From: Chamaecyparis obtusa
Taxonomy: Eukaryota > Streptophyta > Pinopsida > Cupressales > Cupressaceae
Length of the DNA stretch: 64,000 bases
Direction: 5' to 3'
Assembly: GCA_027943335.1 (NCBI GenBank)
Contig: BSBK01006386.1
Span: 620,001-684,000, forward strand
Part shown: positions 32,629 through 42,445 of the stretch, in pieces
Layout: every line of letters starts with the position of its first letter
Position numbering within the stretch: position 1 is the first letter of the stretch
Notes under the pieces: generated by a model
What the model was told of the DNA's origin: nothing
Database searches by the model: none
Seen by the model: the letters and a program-made list of their open reading frames with translations, nothing else
Position numbers and translations under genes: made by a program

Positions 32629-32790
32629 ACCGAGCAGACAGTGCAAACTGAGCAGACAGTGCAAACCGAGCAAACAGTGCAAACCGAGCAAACAGTGCAA
32701 ACCGAGCAAACAGTGCAAACCAAGCAAACAGTGCAAACCGAGCAGACAGTGCAAACCGAGCAGACAGTGGAAACCGAGCAAACCAAACAG
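32629..32790 (+). repeat. 18-bp tandem array in element C 5' LTR, about 8 units
   Basis: The unit is CAAACCGAGCAAACAGTG, with A/G variation at one position giving AGCAGACAG. Because 18 is a multiple of 3 the array is open in several frames, which creates spurious repetitive proteins. Confidence 0.95.
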
Positions 32791-33056
32791 GACAGTGTAA
32801 ACCGAGTAACATCATGTCTACCGAGTCACCAGTACTTACCGAGTTCAAAACCTACCGAGTGATCAGTATGAACCGTGCCTTCACTTCTACCGAGTGCATG
32901 ACGATGCCGAGTAATGCAGTGGACGCCGAGTATCAGAAAATCACCGAGTCAGTTTGCAGGAACCGTGTAACCATACTTGGGCCGACTTAGTAGCACTTAA
33001 GTTTACTTGTCAAGCCGACTGTGTAATTGTAATTGTAATTAATTATTTAAGACTTG

Positions 33057-33064
33057 TATATAAA
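33057..33064 (+). promoter_or_regulatory. Element C LTR TATA box
   Basis: TATATAAA, also in the 3' LTR at 39285-39292. It lies 3' of the 18-bp array and the CCGAG-rich segment, which are therefore in U3. Confidence 0.65.
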
Positions 33065-33688
33065 CAATGTTGTAAAAATGTAATGACATACATACATGAA
33101 AAACATATGTGAAAGAGAAAGAAAGGCAGAGATAAGTGAATTACAGAAGGCTTTAGAAGTATAAGGTACAGCAAAGACAAATTCATCACAGAAGGTGATC
33201 AGTACATCAGCAAATCTCAAATCAGCAATCCAGTTGCAAAGCAGAGATCTACTGTTTCATTCTAACAGGTGAATCAGTACTAAATCCTTTAACCGGGTAG
33301 ACCTAATAGTCTTTGTAAAATCTCTTTACCGAGTGCATACTTCATTGTATGTTTGTAAATCCTTTAACAGGGTGGATTTAGCAATCCTTATTGCTCCTAA
33401 CAGGGCAGATCATCAGAAGTGATCAAATTGTAAGCCTTAACCGGCCAACTTTATTCTGCAGTATTAAAGCTTTGTGGGTTTCATCCCCACCCCAGTTTTA
33501 CTTTCTTTTGGAAGGTTTTTGGGTAACCAAATCTATGTGTCATTATTGTAAATGTTTTTAAGTTTCATGCTTTCTGTATGCAAAGGTTAAAAAGTAAATT
33601 ACATGTTAAAATGAAAAGAAAATTTGGAGTTACTGATTCACCCCTCCCCTCTCAGTAACTCGGTTACTTCCTGAATATTTCCAACAAT

Positions 33689-33700
33689 TGGTATCAGAGC
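33689..33700 (+). other. Primer binding site, initiator Met tRNA
   Basis: TGGTATCAGAGC starts two bases after the LTR, a perfect 12-base match to the usual plant initiator-Met primer site. Confidence 0.95.
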
Positions 33701-33752
33701 GGCATTGGTTCTCAAGACAAAGCTTAACTAGGTTGAGCAAAGATCCAGGACA

Positions 33753-34946
33753 ATGGAGGTATTCAAACTGAACAAGGTGATTGAAAATGAAAAGCAAGAT
33801 CTGGAAATGGACATAGCTAAACTCAAAGAAGCAAAAGAACATCTTTCCCAATCCCTAAGAAGAAGGAAGGAACTTGCAAATCAGATGAATGATCAGAATT
33901 ACATTGAAGAAAAGATTGAAGATCTTCTTCCGTCAAATAACTCAGATGAAGCAAACAATGCTGTCAAAGAACTCCTAGAAAAGAATGGGTCTCTGCAGGA
34001 AGAAGTGAGAAAATTGAAAAGAGAACAAGAGCTACACTCTACAAGATTCTGTGAGATCTTGGAACAGAGAAACAAGTTGAAAGATGAACTAGATGGAAGA
34101 AACATTGAAGTCCAAAACAAAACCCTTCAGCTAGAAAACCTAATTGATCAGATCTCTCATACAAATGAAGAAATTCTAAATCTAAGATCAGAAATAGAAA
34201 ACACAAGAGAAGAACTAAGATCTAAAAAGGAAATCAATCTAAGATTGGTGGATGACCTAAACGCTGAAAAACAAATCAATGAAGGAATGCTGAAAAGTCA
34301 AGAAGACTTGAATCAGCTGTATGAGCGAAATCTTCATAGGCAAAAAGGAAAAGCAGGACTTGGATACAAAGAAGAAGGCGAATCCTCTAAGCAAGGTACT
34401 CAAAGAAATCAAAAACCTACTTGTAATCATTGTGGTAAAATAGGACATACTTCAAATAAATGTTGGAACAATGAAAAAGAAGAATTCAATGGAAAATGTT
34501 ATAGCTGCAATCAACCTGGTCACAAAGCAAATGAATGTAGGGAAAAACCTAGATTCAGAGGTAATTGTCACAAGTGCAACAAACAAGGTCACAAGGCATC
34601 CGAGTGCAGATCCAAGACATTTAATCCAGCAGAACAAATTGTGAAAGCAATGTTTGGATGGGACTACAACACCTGGTGTAGATGTCATTACTATGGAGAA
34701 TATGGACACATTGGCATGAATTGCATAAAACATCATCTAAGGAAAAGAGATACTACCATAAGATGTTTCAAATGCACTAAACTCGGTCACATAGCCAGAA
34801 ACTGCATGAATGCTAGTGAAATTGAAGAAGGAAAGAAGAATGAAGCAACTAAGGTCAGGAAACAGGTAAGACAAAAATGGATTCCTAAAGCTACCGAGCA
34901 ATCCACTCCAAGTAATGGAATGGATGGCTCTACCGACTCAAACTAA
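33753..34946 (+). CDS. Element C ORF1: coiled-coil protein with five zinc knuckles
   Basis: An intact 397-aa frame starting 52 bp after the primer site. Residues 1-195 are heptad-rich Leu/Glu/Lys coiled coil. Around 199-213 is a GLGYKEEGESSK stretch like that before the knuckles in copia (Sirevirus-type) gag. Four canonical CX2CX4HX4C knuckles follow at 224-237, 249-262, 272-285 and 338-351, plus a degenerate CXCX6HX4C at 309-324. The tail is basic, then Ser-rich. It looks like the C-terminal half of a Sirevirus-like gag without the capsid-type N-terminal domain, with extra knuckles. Likely an RNA-binding protein. It is the only long element frame here with no break, which suggests selection or recent origin. 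Confidence 0.8.
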   Translation: MEVFKLNKVIENEKQDLEMDIAKLKEAKEHLSQSLRRRKELANQMNDQNYIEEKIEDLLPSNNSDEANNAVKELLEKNGSLQEEVRKLKREQELHSTRFCEILEQRNKLKDELDGRNIEVQNKTLQLENLIDQISHTNEEILNLRSEIENTREELRSKKEINLRLVDDLNAEKQINEGMLKSQEDLNQLYERNLHRQKGKAGLGYKEEGESSKQGTQRNQKPTCNHCGKIGHTSNKCWNNEKEEFNGKCYSCNQPGHKANECREKPRFRGNCHKCNKQGHKASECRSKTFNPAEQIVKAMFGWDYNTWCRCHYYGEYGHIGMNCIKHHLRKRDTTIRCFKCTKLGHIARNCMNASEIEEGKKNEATKVRKQVRQKWIPKATEQSTPSNGMDGSTDSN

Positions 34947-35363
34947 ATTCCCAAGGAAGCACTGGAACTGTATTCTCATAGATCAATCTCAAGCAGTTCC
35001 AGAACCGAAATTAAAAGAAAGATCTAAATCAGCATGCAAGATGTAGTGAGATCACAGGGAGGTCGGTATCAGTCTTCACCGAGCAAGGTCGGTACCTATC
35101 TTTACCGAGCGAGGTCGGAGCATTATGAATTCTCGAGTTCACCGAGTTGCGAAGTCTTTTCCAAGAAATTAATTCTTAGTGGGTGACAGTCTGTCAGAAC
35201 TCATACCCAAATTTGAAATGAGCATTAATGACAGAGTTGTAAACAAAAAGAAAGTAATCGAACTCATTCTTCACCGTGAATCTTTAGCACTTTGAGAGCA
35301 GAAAATTTCAAGAGCAACCCAGTGATTTAATACTTTTGCGAAAGGAATTTTCTGTGAGCTACC
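34947..35363 (+). other. Spacer between element C ORF1 and ORF2
   Basis: 417 bp, noncoding. It holds two about 29-bp near-repeats (35070-35130) with TCACCGAGCAAGGTCGG and TTACCGAGCGAGGTCGG, so the CCGAG word of the LTR also occurs here with its partial complement GGTCGG. Confidence 0.6.
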
Positions 35364-38300
35364 ATGGCATCATCCAGCACTTCAGCAAAGAAAGGATCTG
35401 ATATGTTAGTCCAAGGGGAGTGGAAAGCACCAGATTTTAAGATCGTGCCCGCAATTGCAGCAGCCCTAGATCCGAACGGAGCTCAATCTCAGATTCCTCC
35501 TAAGGTACTGCTTATTAACGATATCCGCAATCATTTTAACTGTTCAATTCATGAAATGGGAAACCTAGAACTAGACATTGTGCGTGAGGAACTATGTGTG
35601 GATGGTATTCTAAAACCTGAGCACAAACATCTGGAAGATAAAGGTTTAGTTCACATTGCACATCTACCTTGAAACTTTCGAGATAAATGGGTTAGATATA
35701 TTCTCAGCCATGTACATGATGGCAAGATTTGGCTTGAGCAACCTATTGAGATCACAAAGAAAATGATTCAACAAGTCACCAGTCTTCCCATCTTGAACAA
35801 AGCTAAAACTACCAAAACCCTAGGTCGGACGGAACTAGAGAAGAAAACCCTAGCCGAGTGGGACGGTAGAGGCATGAAAGTTAGCAGCATTACCGATGCT
35901 GAACTGAAGTTTGGTACACACATCATTGCCCATAAGATTTATAGTTCTAGTCGATAGAACAGTGTCTCCTGTGAAGCTATTGACCTAGCATACAAAGTGG
36001 TCAAGAATAACTTGACATTTGACCTAGCAGACTTATTGTTGAAACAGTTTAACAAAAACATGGAAAGCATTAAAACTTCCAAAAACAATCCATGTAAGTT
36101 TGGATCCTTGTTGGTCTGTTTGTTCTTCTATGTTCAGAAATTCTTCCCTTCTAAAGGAAAAGTTGTATGGAGAAAAGATGTGCCAATCCTCTATGAAATA
36201 AATGAATACATTTCAGAAATGGGTGAAAACTTTGAAAGCATCATGGATAATTATTTCGAGTCTTTTAAAGAGAAAATGAATGACAGATTTCGGATTCCAC
36301 AGAAGTTGGTGGAAGATTACAAAGATGACATCTGTTTTATGGTAGATTGTGATAATGTGTATATTCAAGCAGTTAAACCAAGAACTGTATATGTAAAACC
36401 TCTTCCTTATGAGGTAAATATTGATGAAACCAAGAATATCATTGAAGCTCTTCTAAATCAACCTGTCAATCCCAAAGCTCCATATTTTGGAACATATGAT
36501 GAAGCTAAGGTGAGAATTGAACTAAGCATAAAGCTTCCACAGGCGGTAAACAAAGGAAAAAAGAGGATAGCCAAAATGCAAATGATAACCGAGGACAAAG
36601 AAGAAATAGATGAAAAAGAAGAGGAAAAGGATGAGAAAACAGAGGAACCAGAACCTGCAAAGAAGAAAGGAAAAGTTTTCATCACTAAGGCACCTGTGCC
36701 TCCCACTGCTGTGTTTACAAGAAGAAATACAAGAGGCAAGGCAGATAAGGCAGAAAAGGAAGATAAAGATATAGTATTCAAAAGGCCTCCTCTAAGCCTT
36801 CAAGAAAAGCTCAAACTCTTTAGAGATGGATCAGGATCTGGAGTAAGTAACATAAAATCCTTGAGATATGAAACCAGATTGGAAGCAGAACAGAAGGAAA
36901 TAGAAGATGCTGTTGTTGAGAAGATGGGACAGTGGAAATACTCTCCTGAAGAAATTTCCCCACAGGTTCCAGCAGTTCTATTGAATCCAATAAAAATGAG
37001 ATGGAGCAATGCAAGGCAAACTGTGATAGACATATTTGATCAAAACCTGAGACAGTTGATGCCGAGCTTGAATAATGATGAAGTAAAGAAGGCATTAAAA
37101 GAAAATGAAAATAAGATGACATTGAAATTCAATACTTGTTTGATTTTGATCAACAATATTGAATCGGTTGTGAAGGCTGCAAAGGCCACATGGAAGAACA
37201 TATACCACCTTCACCAACCGAGCATTGAAACTGTAATAATAAAAGATATTGAAGATGACAGTGATGAACAAGAAGAAGACACTGAGGTAGATGATACTGT
37301 AAGGATAGTAGCAGAAGTCATTGCATCCCTTCCTACCTCTCCAGTGAAAGTCTCTACATCCAGCCCGGAGACACCTTCAAGCATGGTTGTGACAACTTCC
37401 ACATTTGTCCAATCTTCCCTAGCAACATCAGAAGCAGCTACCATTTCTTCTACCGAGCTGCAGTCTCCTGCACCATCAAGTTTTCCAGCTTTTGAATCTT
37501 CAAGTGTAAATATTTTAAGTTCTCCAGTAGAAAGTATGCCAGTATCTATAGCCAGCCCTACTTTATCTACTATCACTACTACCAAAGCATTAAGTACAGA
37601 TAAGCCTAAGGCTCTACCGAGTATAAAATTTTTGGGTAAAAATATAGTAGAGGATATAGACCTAGATGAAGAGATAGAGATTCCTACATTAGATTTTGCA
37701 AATCTCTCAGCGGATCAAATGCAGAATATAGGTGAGATCCTCCAAAGGAAAGCAAAACAAAAGAAGCTTAAAGAGGAGAGAGACAAGGAGTATCAAATCA
37801 TCAAGGATGCTAAGGACATTTTGTCTGATGCATTAGGCATTAAAGTAGACTCCTCCCAGCATGTTTTGTTACAATTGGCAGAAGCAGTTGAGAAATACAA
37901 TGAGGACTCATCCGGGACAGAAAAGTTAGTTGAAAGAGCCGAGAAGAGATTCAACAATAAAGTGCTTGAGCACATTGCTCAGCACATAGCTATTAACCAA
38001 GTGGAATTGTCTTCAGTTTTGTCTAACATAGAATCTATCTATTCGAATGCTACCTCTCTTTTGGCCAGACTGTGCAATATTGCCGAGTTCACAAAGGATG
38101 TTAAAGATAAAATGAATAAAATGGATGAGGATATGAAGATTAGCATACAGAAGCTGCAACTTGAACCAAGTTCAAGCTCTGCTCATCACATGAAAATTTC
38201 ACACCTATCTAATATGCAGTCTGATCTACTGAAAGAAGACTCAAGGATCTGGTCCACACTGCTAGACATCCAACACATGATCCTTCCCATCATGAATACA

Positions 38301-38501
38301 ATGTATAAACACATTGAACATTCCAAGACATTGATTCATGACAATCAGTTCTCTATAGCAGATCACATGATTGAACTCTCTGCAGAAGTCCAAATTGCTA
38401 TACAAACATGTAAGATTCTGCAAGAAAGTTGGGACAGAACCCTGGCACTAATAATGAAGGTCCATTCTGATTTCCTATCAAATTTTGGATTCTCTCTGTA
38501 A
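35364..38501 (+). pseudogene. Element C ORF2: ~1,045-codon protein of unknown function, two in-frame stops
   Basis: One frame from ATG 35364 to TAA 38501, broken by TGA at 35670-35672 and TAG at 35955-35957, with no frameshift. Regions: globular N-terminal part (about 1-400, with VCLFFYVQKFFP and CDNVYIQAVKPRTVYV stretches); a Lys/Glu-rich stretch with AKKKGKVF and RRNTRGKADK that could be a nuclear signal (about 410-460); a second helical part; an acidic patch DDSDEQEEDTEVDD; a Ser/Thr/Pro-rich segment (about 655-755); and a helical, coiled-coil-prone C-terminus. It resembles in layout the uncharacterised or envelope-like extra ORFs placed after pol in Sireviruses, but I see no transmembrane segment or signal peptide. 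I do not assign a function. Confidence 0.7.
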
Positions 38502-38730
38502 ATAACTTGTAGATGCACCTTTGGCATTATCGTCAAAAAGGGGGAGATATGTATAGAAGGAGAGATATGTATACTGTATAGATTTGTATAAGAAATAGTT
38601 AGCACATTGAAAGGGGGAGACAATGTACAAAGCCCTATAACAAAGACAAATTTTGAAAAAAAAATCAAAATAAAACTCAGCATGATTCGTGTATATAAAT
38701 TTTGGCCAATAAGTGTTTTTGTCACTAATG
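38502..38730 (+). other. Element C 3' untranslated region
   Basis: Noncoding 229 bp with AAAAGGGGGAGATATG and GAAAGGGGGAGAC copies of the purine tract (about 38537 and 38609) upstream of the functional one. Such repeated GGGGGAGA words are typical of copia 3' regions. Confidence 0.65.
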
Positions 38731-38744
38731 CCAAAGGGGGAGAT
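38731..38744 (+). other. Polypurine tract of element C
   Basis: CCAAAGGGGGAGAT directly before TGTTGGC. It marks the 3' LTR and plus polarity. Confidence 0.93.
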
Positions 38745-38804
38745 TGTTGGCATTAAGCAGAATTGCCACTAGTGACAACACTTATTTGCATTCTAGATAC
38801 AAAC

Positions 38805-39010
38805 CGAGCAGACAGTGCAAACCGAGCAGACAGTGAAAACTGAGCAGACAGTGCAAACCGAGCAAATAGTGCAAACCGAGCAAACAGTGCAAACCGAGCA
38901 AACAGTGCAAACCGAGCAAATAGTGCAAACCGAGCAAACAGTGCAAACCGAGCAAACAGTGCAAACCGAGAAGACAGTGCAAACCGAGCAGACAGTGGAA
39001 ACTGAGCAAA
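38805..39010 (+). repeat. 18-bp tandem array in element C 3' LTR, about 11 units
   Basis: Same unit as the 5' LTR array; units with AAATAGTG and GAGAAGACAG are private to this copy. The three-unit excess accounts exactly for the LTR length difference. Confidence 0.95.
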
Positions 39011-39284
39011 CCGAACAGGACAGTGTAAATTGAGTAACATCATGTCTACCGAGTCACCAGTACTTACCGAGTTCAAAACCTACCGAGTGATCAGTATGAA
39101 CCGTGCCTTCACTTCTACCGAGTGCATGACGATGCCGAGTAATGCAGTGGACGCCGAGTATCAGAAAGTCACCGAGTCAGTTTGCAGGAACCGTGTAACC
39201 ATACTTGGGCCGACTTAGTAGCACTTAAGTTTACTTGTCAAGCCGACTGTGTAATTGTAATTGTAATTAATTATTTAAGACTTG

Positions 39285-39292
39285 TATATAAA
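39285..39292 (+). promoter_or_regulatory. TATA box in element C 3' LTR
   Basis: TATATAAA, identical in position to 33057 within the LTR. It could drive read-out into element F. Confidence 0.55.
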
Positions 39293-39914
39293 CAATGTTG
39301 TAAAAATGTAATGACATACATACATGAAAAACATATGTGAAAGAGAAAGAAAGGCAGAGATAAGCGAATTACAGAAGGCTTCAGAAGTATAAGGTACAGC
39401 AAAGACAAATTCATCACAGAAGGTGATCAGTACATCAGCGAATCTCAAATCAGAAATCCAGTTGCAAAGAAGAGATCTACTGTTTCATTCTAATAGGTGA
39501 ATCAGTAGTAAATCCTTTAACCGGGTAGACCTAACAGTCTTTGTAAAATCTCTTTACCGAGTGCATACTTCATTGTATGTTTGTAAATCCTTTAACAGGG
39601 TGGATTTAGCAATCCTTATTGCTCCTAACAGGGCAGATCATCAGAAGTGATCAAATTGTAAGCCTTAACCGGCCAACTTTATTCTGCAGTATTAAAGCTT
39701 TGTGGGTTTCATCCCCACCCCAGTTTTACTTTCTTTTGGAAGGTTTCTGGGTAACCAAATCTATGTGTCATTATTGTAAATGTTTTTAAGTTTCATGCTT
39801 TCTGTATGCAAAGGTTAAAAAGTAAATTACATGTTAAAATGAAAAGAAAATTTGGAGTTATTGATTCACCCCTCCCCTCTCAGTAACTCGGTTACTTCCT
39901 GAATATTTCCAACA

Positions 39915-40599
39915 GTTATTAGTACTACCACCATCTATAATGACATTACAAAATTTACCATTACACTTACCTCTTGTGTGAAATAAATTATTCCTTTTTG
40001 TTAGTTCCTTCTCATCATTTAGCAAGGCTAATTTGGTAACAAGAACTTATCCTCTTTTAGTATCTTTAGAATGTGAAGACTCAACATAATTACATGTGAA
40101 ACTTGTTTCATTTACCTCTAGTATCCTATGTGTTCTTCCTTCATGCTTGGACACTCATAGGCTTTATGTACTTCACAATGGAAACATGTTCCACAAAAAC
40201 CTCATCTTATGGATCTTGGTCCTCTTCCTCTTTCTCTTTGATCACCATTATTTTGATCATGAGGATGATAATATTTATTCCCCCTCTAATTATTACTAAA
40301 ACTAGAGTCATCATTCCTCTTTTGGTCTTTATTTTGGCCTCCACAAGATTGTTCACTAGTCTCTCCACAATGACTTCTTCCATTTTCCTTTGTCTCAAAC
40401 TTCTAGTTTCTCTTCTACCTTCAAAGAAAATTGATATGCATCTGCAATGGTAGATATTATTACTATTATAAACTCTTCTTGAATACTAGGCTTCAACCCA
40501 TGTATGTAATAACTAACCTTTTCTGTACTGGCTTCACAATGACCTATTTTGATAAGGAATCAATATAATTATTCTATATATTATTGGATATATTTTCCC
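39915..40599 (-). pseudogene. Element F gag C-terminus, zinc knuckle and protease active site
   Basis: From 40599 downward the minus strand gives IGHCEAS-EKV-YYIHGLKPSIQEEF and ADAYQFSLKVEEKL, matching the C-terminal half of chromovirus-type gag. A CFHC...HKAYEC knuckle follows near 40150. The aspartic protease VIIDGGS lies at 39924-39935, directly against element C. Scattered stops show old decay. The gag N-terminus lies beyond the LINE at 62597 and the protease remainder at 32140-32570. Confidence 0.75.
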
Positions 40600-40614
40600 A
40601 ATTGCTTCAAACCT
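40600..40614. repeat. Target-site duplication of LINE D
   Basis: AATTGCTTCAAACCT here and again at 62582-62596 after the poly-A tail. A 14-15-bp duplication next to poly-A is the mark of LINE target-primed insertion. Joining the flanks restores the element F gag sequence. Confidence 0.9.
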
Positions 40615-40824
40615 GGAAATGAGCATTGATGACATCTTCATTTTTTTTCATTCCTTGCAACATCTATGTGTCCTTTTATGTTCTCCATGTCCTTTTATGT
40701 GTATCTTGGTTTTAATTTTTAACACTTGCTACTTCCTTTTTCATTTTTGTATGTGGGTTTTGTGCCCTTCGTTCTTTCTGTGTGTTTGGGGTTTGGCATG
40801 TGTTTGGGCTGGGTCACTAATGTG

Positions 40825-42440
40825 ATGGGAGAGCCGAATCATAATGGTGAGGAAGGGGAATTTATTATGGTTGAAGTTAGTGCAAGTGGTGCCGAGGGTA
40901 ATATCAATGATGCACTGGGAAGAAGTGAGGTTAATTTGTAGGGGAAGCCTTCTTAGAAACAAGTGGTGGCCGAGAGTTCTTTGATTTTTTTAGACATGGC
41001 CAAATTTAATGGAGTTTTTCACAAATAGAATGTGGAACCAATTTAGGGAGAATTGAGAGGAGGATGAACCGCAACCAATGGAGGTGGACAATCCATTGGA
41101 GGAGATGCCAAGAATGGTGGAAATGGAGGGAAAACTAGTAGGCCTCCTTCTCTAGGTCTAAAAACCCTCTCTCTTTCTCCTAACGAAGACATGGTGAGTG
41201 CTATCAAATCTGAACAAAATAGATTGAAAAGTATTGCTATCTTTTTTGTGTGCTTAGATAAGGATGCTATGCCTACTCAAAAAAAATTTGATGATTGGTT
41301 AGCGGTAGTTTGGGGCAAAAAATTAGGGATTTATGTGACTTACTGTAGAATGATATAGAAAGGTCTCTTTGTTGTCTTTCTTAAAAATCATAGTATGCCA
41401 GAGAGAGTTTTGGAAAAGAGATTCTAGAATGCTGGTCACTCTATTTTTAGAGTCTATCCTTGGTCTGCAAAAGGGAATTTTGAAAAGGTCATGGCTAGGT
41501 CAACCCCTAATTGGGTCGAAATAAAAAATCTACATGTTGAGTTTTGGCCTTTCATTTCCCAAATTTTGAAGCCTCTAGGTTCTGTCTTGCAAATTGAACA
41601 ATCTCATGTCACCCTCCTACATCTTAATGCTAGGTTTCTTGTTGCCCTAATGCTTGAAGTTTATTTCCCTAATTATATTTCTCTTGATTTTGAAGGAGAA
41701 ACATTTTGTTGGGAAGTTTCCCTGCTAGGCAATCTTAATGCCTGCTTTCACTGCAAATGTAATGGCCATACCAAAAAGGATTGTCTAGCTCTTAAACATC
41801 TACAGAAAGAAAATTTTAATGTTGTTAATAATGCGGTTAATAAAGAAGTTAATAAAAGTAAAGTGGACAATCCTCTTAATGGCCAAAAATCCAATAATCT
41901 GCCCAGTAAACCTATTATTGAACCCAATTCTATTGACTCAGTACACACAGAGAAGGCCCTAATTACCATGAGTGATTCTAGAAAAGTGCCAAACCTTCTT
42001 TCTAATAACATTTTTATTACCCTCTCGAACCCCCTCTTCAATGATGATTTGGAAGTTGTCCATGCTAAGGACTGTGTAGAGTAGATTAATCCCCCCGCTC
42101 TGAATTCCCCTCCTCCAAGTTTGGTTTCCCCAGATACACCTCTTGGTTTCTCAAGTCCCATTTTGTTAAATGATCAACAATTAACAATTCTCTCCATCAA
42201 TGAAAGGGCTTCTAAGCTCAAGTAGGATTGCAAAGGTCTCCAGCCCCTATCTATAGGACAAGCTACCCCCTGGATCCCTTCAAATTGTAGTTTTTGGTAA
42301 TGAAGGCTAGTTTACAAAAGTGGTTAGGAAGAAAAGAAAGACTGCAGATAGAAGTTCCTTATCCAATGTGGGTAGAAGGAGGAAAAACCTTCCTAGCTAC
42401 TTTAACAGATTGTGCAAAAGCACCAAAACCCCTCCCAAGT
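40825..42440 (+). pseudogene. LINE D ORF1 (DUF4283 plus CCHC knuckle)
   Basis: The frame from ATG 40825 continues through several stops. An N-terminal acidic part is followed by a DUF4283-like segment (about 41210-41480) and a longest open stretch from 41491 to 42084. That stretch holds FHCKCNGHTKKDC (CX2CX4HX4C, about 41752-41795) and an Asn/Lys-rich tail. Plant L1 ORF1 proteins have this order and bind the element RNA. Stops near 40939, 41360 and 41428 mark it as a pseudogene. Confidence 0.75.
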
Positions 42441-42445
42441 AAATC

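Larger units (their letters stand above)
32571..33686 (+). repeat. Element C, 5' LTR (1,116 bp)
   Basis: It carries the 18-bp array, many ACCGAG/GCCGAG words, a TATA box at 33057 and a TTTCATCCCCACCCC stretch near 33480. The 54-bp length difference from the 3' LTR equals three 18-bp units. Confidence 0.95.
32571..39914 (+). mobile_element. Element C: polymerase-free LTR retrotransposon with two protein genes
   Basis: The element is 7,344 bp with TGTTGG...CCAACA LTRs, a 5-bp TSD, an initiator-Met primer site and a CCAAAGGGGGAGA purine tract. These ends are those of copia elements, and the purine tract with its GATTGTTGG junction is common in the Sirevirus group. The interior has no protease, integrase, RT or RNase H. 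It holds a coiled-coil/zinc-knuckle ORF (397 aa) and a ~1,045-codon ORF with two stops. It must be mobilised in trans. LTR differences are about 1.3% outside the 18-bp array. Confidence 0.9.
38745..39914 (+). repeat. Element C, 3' LTR (1,170 bp)
   Basis: Same as 32571-33686 apart from about 13 substitutions and three extra 18-bp units. Confidence 0.95.

Noticed and set aside
32629..32790. CRISPR-like array
   Set aside because: Units are contiguous 18-mers without spacers, lie in an LTR and are in plant DNA.
32579..32862. Overlapping repetitive proteins on both strands in the element C LTRs (also 38753-39076)
   Set aside because: They are translations of the 18-bp array, which stays open because 18 is divisible by 3. 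They do not continue past the array with any domain.
35364..38501. Calling ORF2 of element C an envelope protein
   Set aside because: Position and Ser/Thr/Pro linker resemble Sirevirus extra ORFs, but no signal peptide, membrane anchor or cleavage site is visible.
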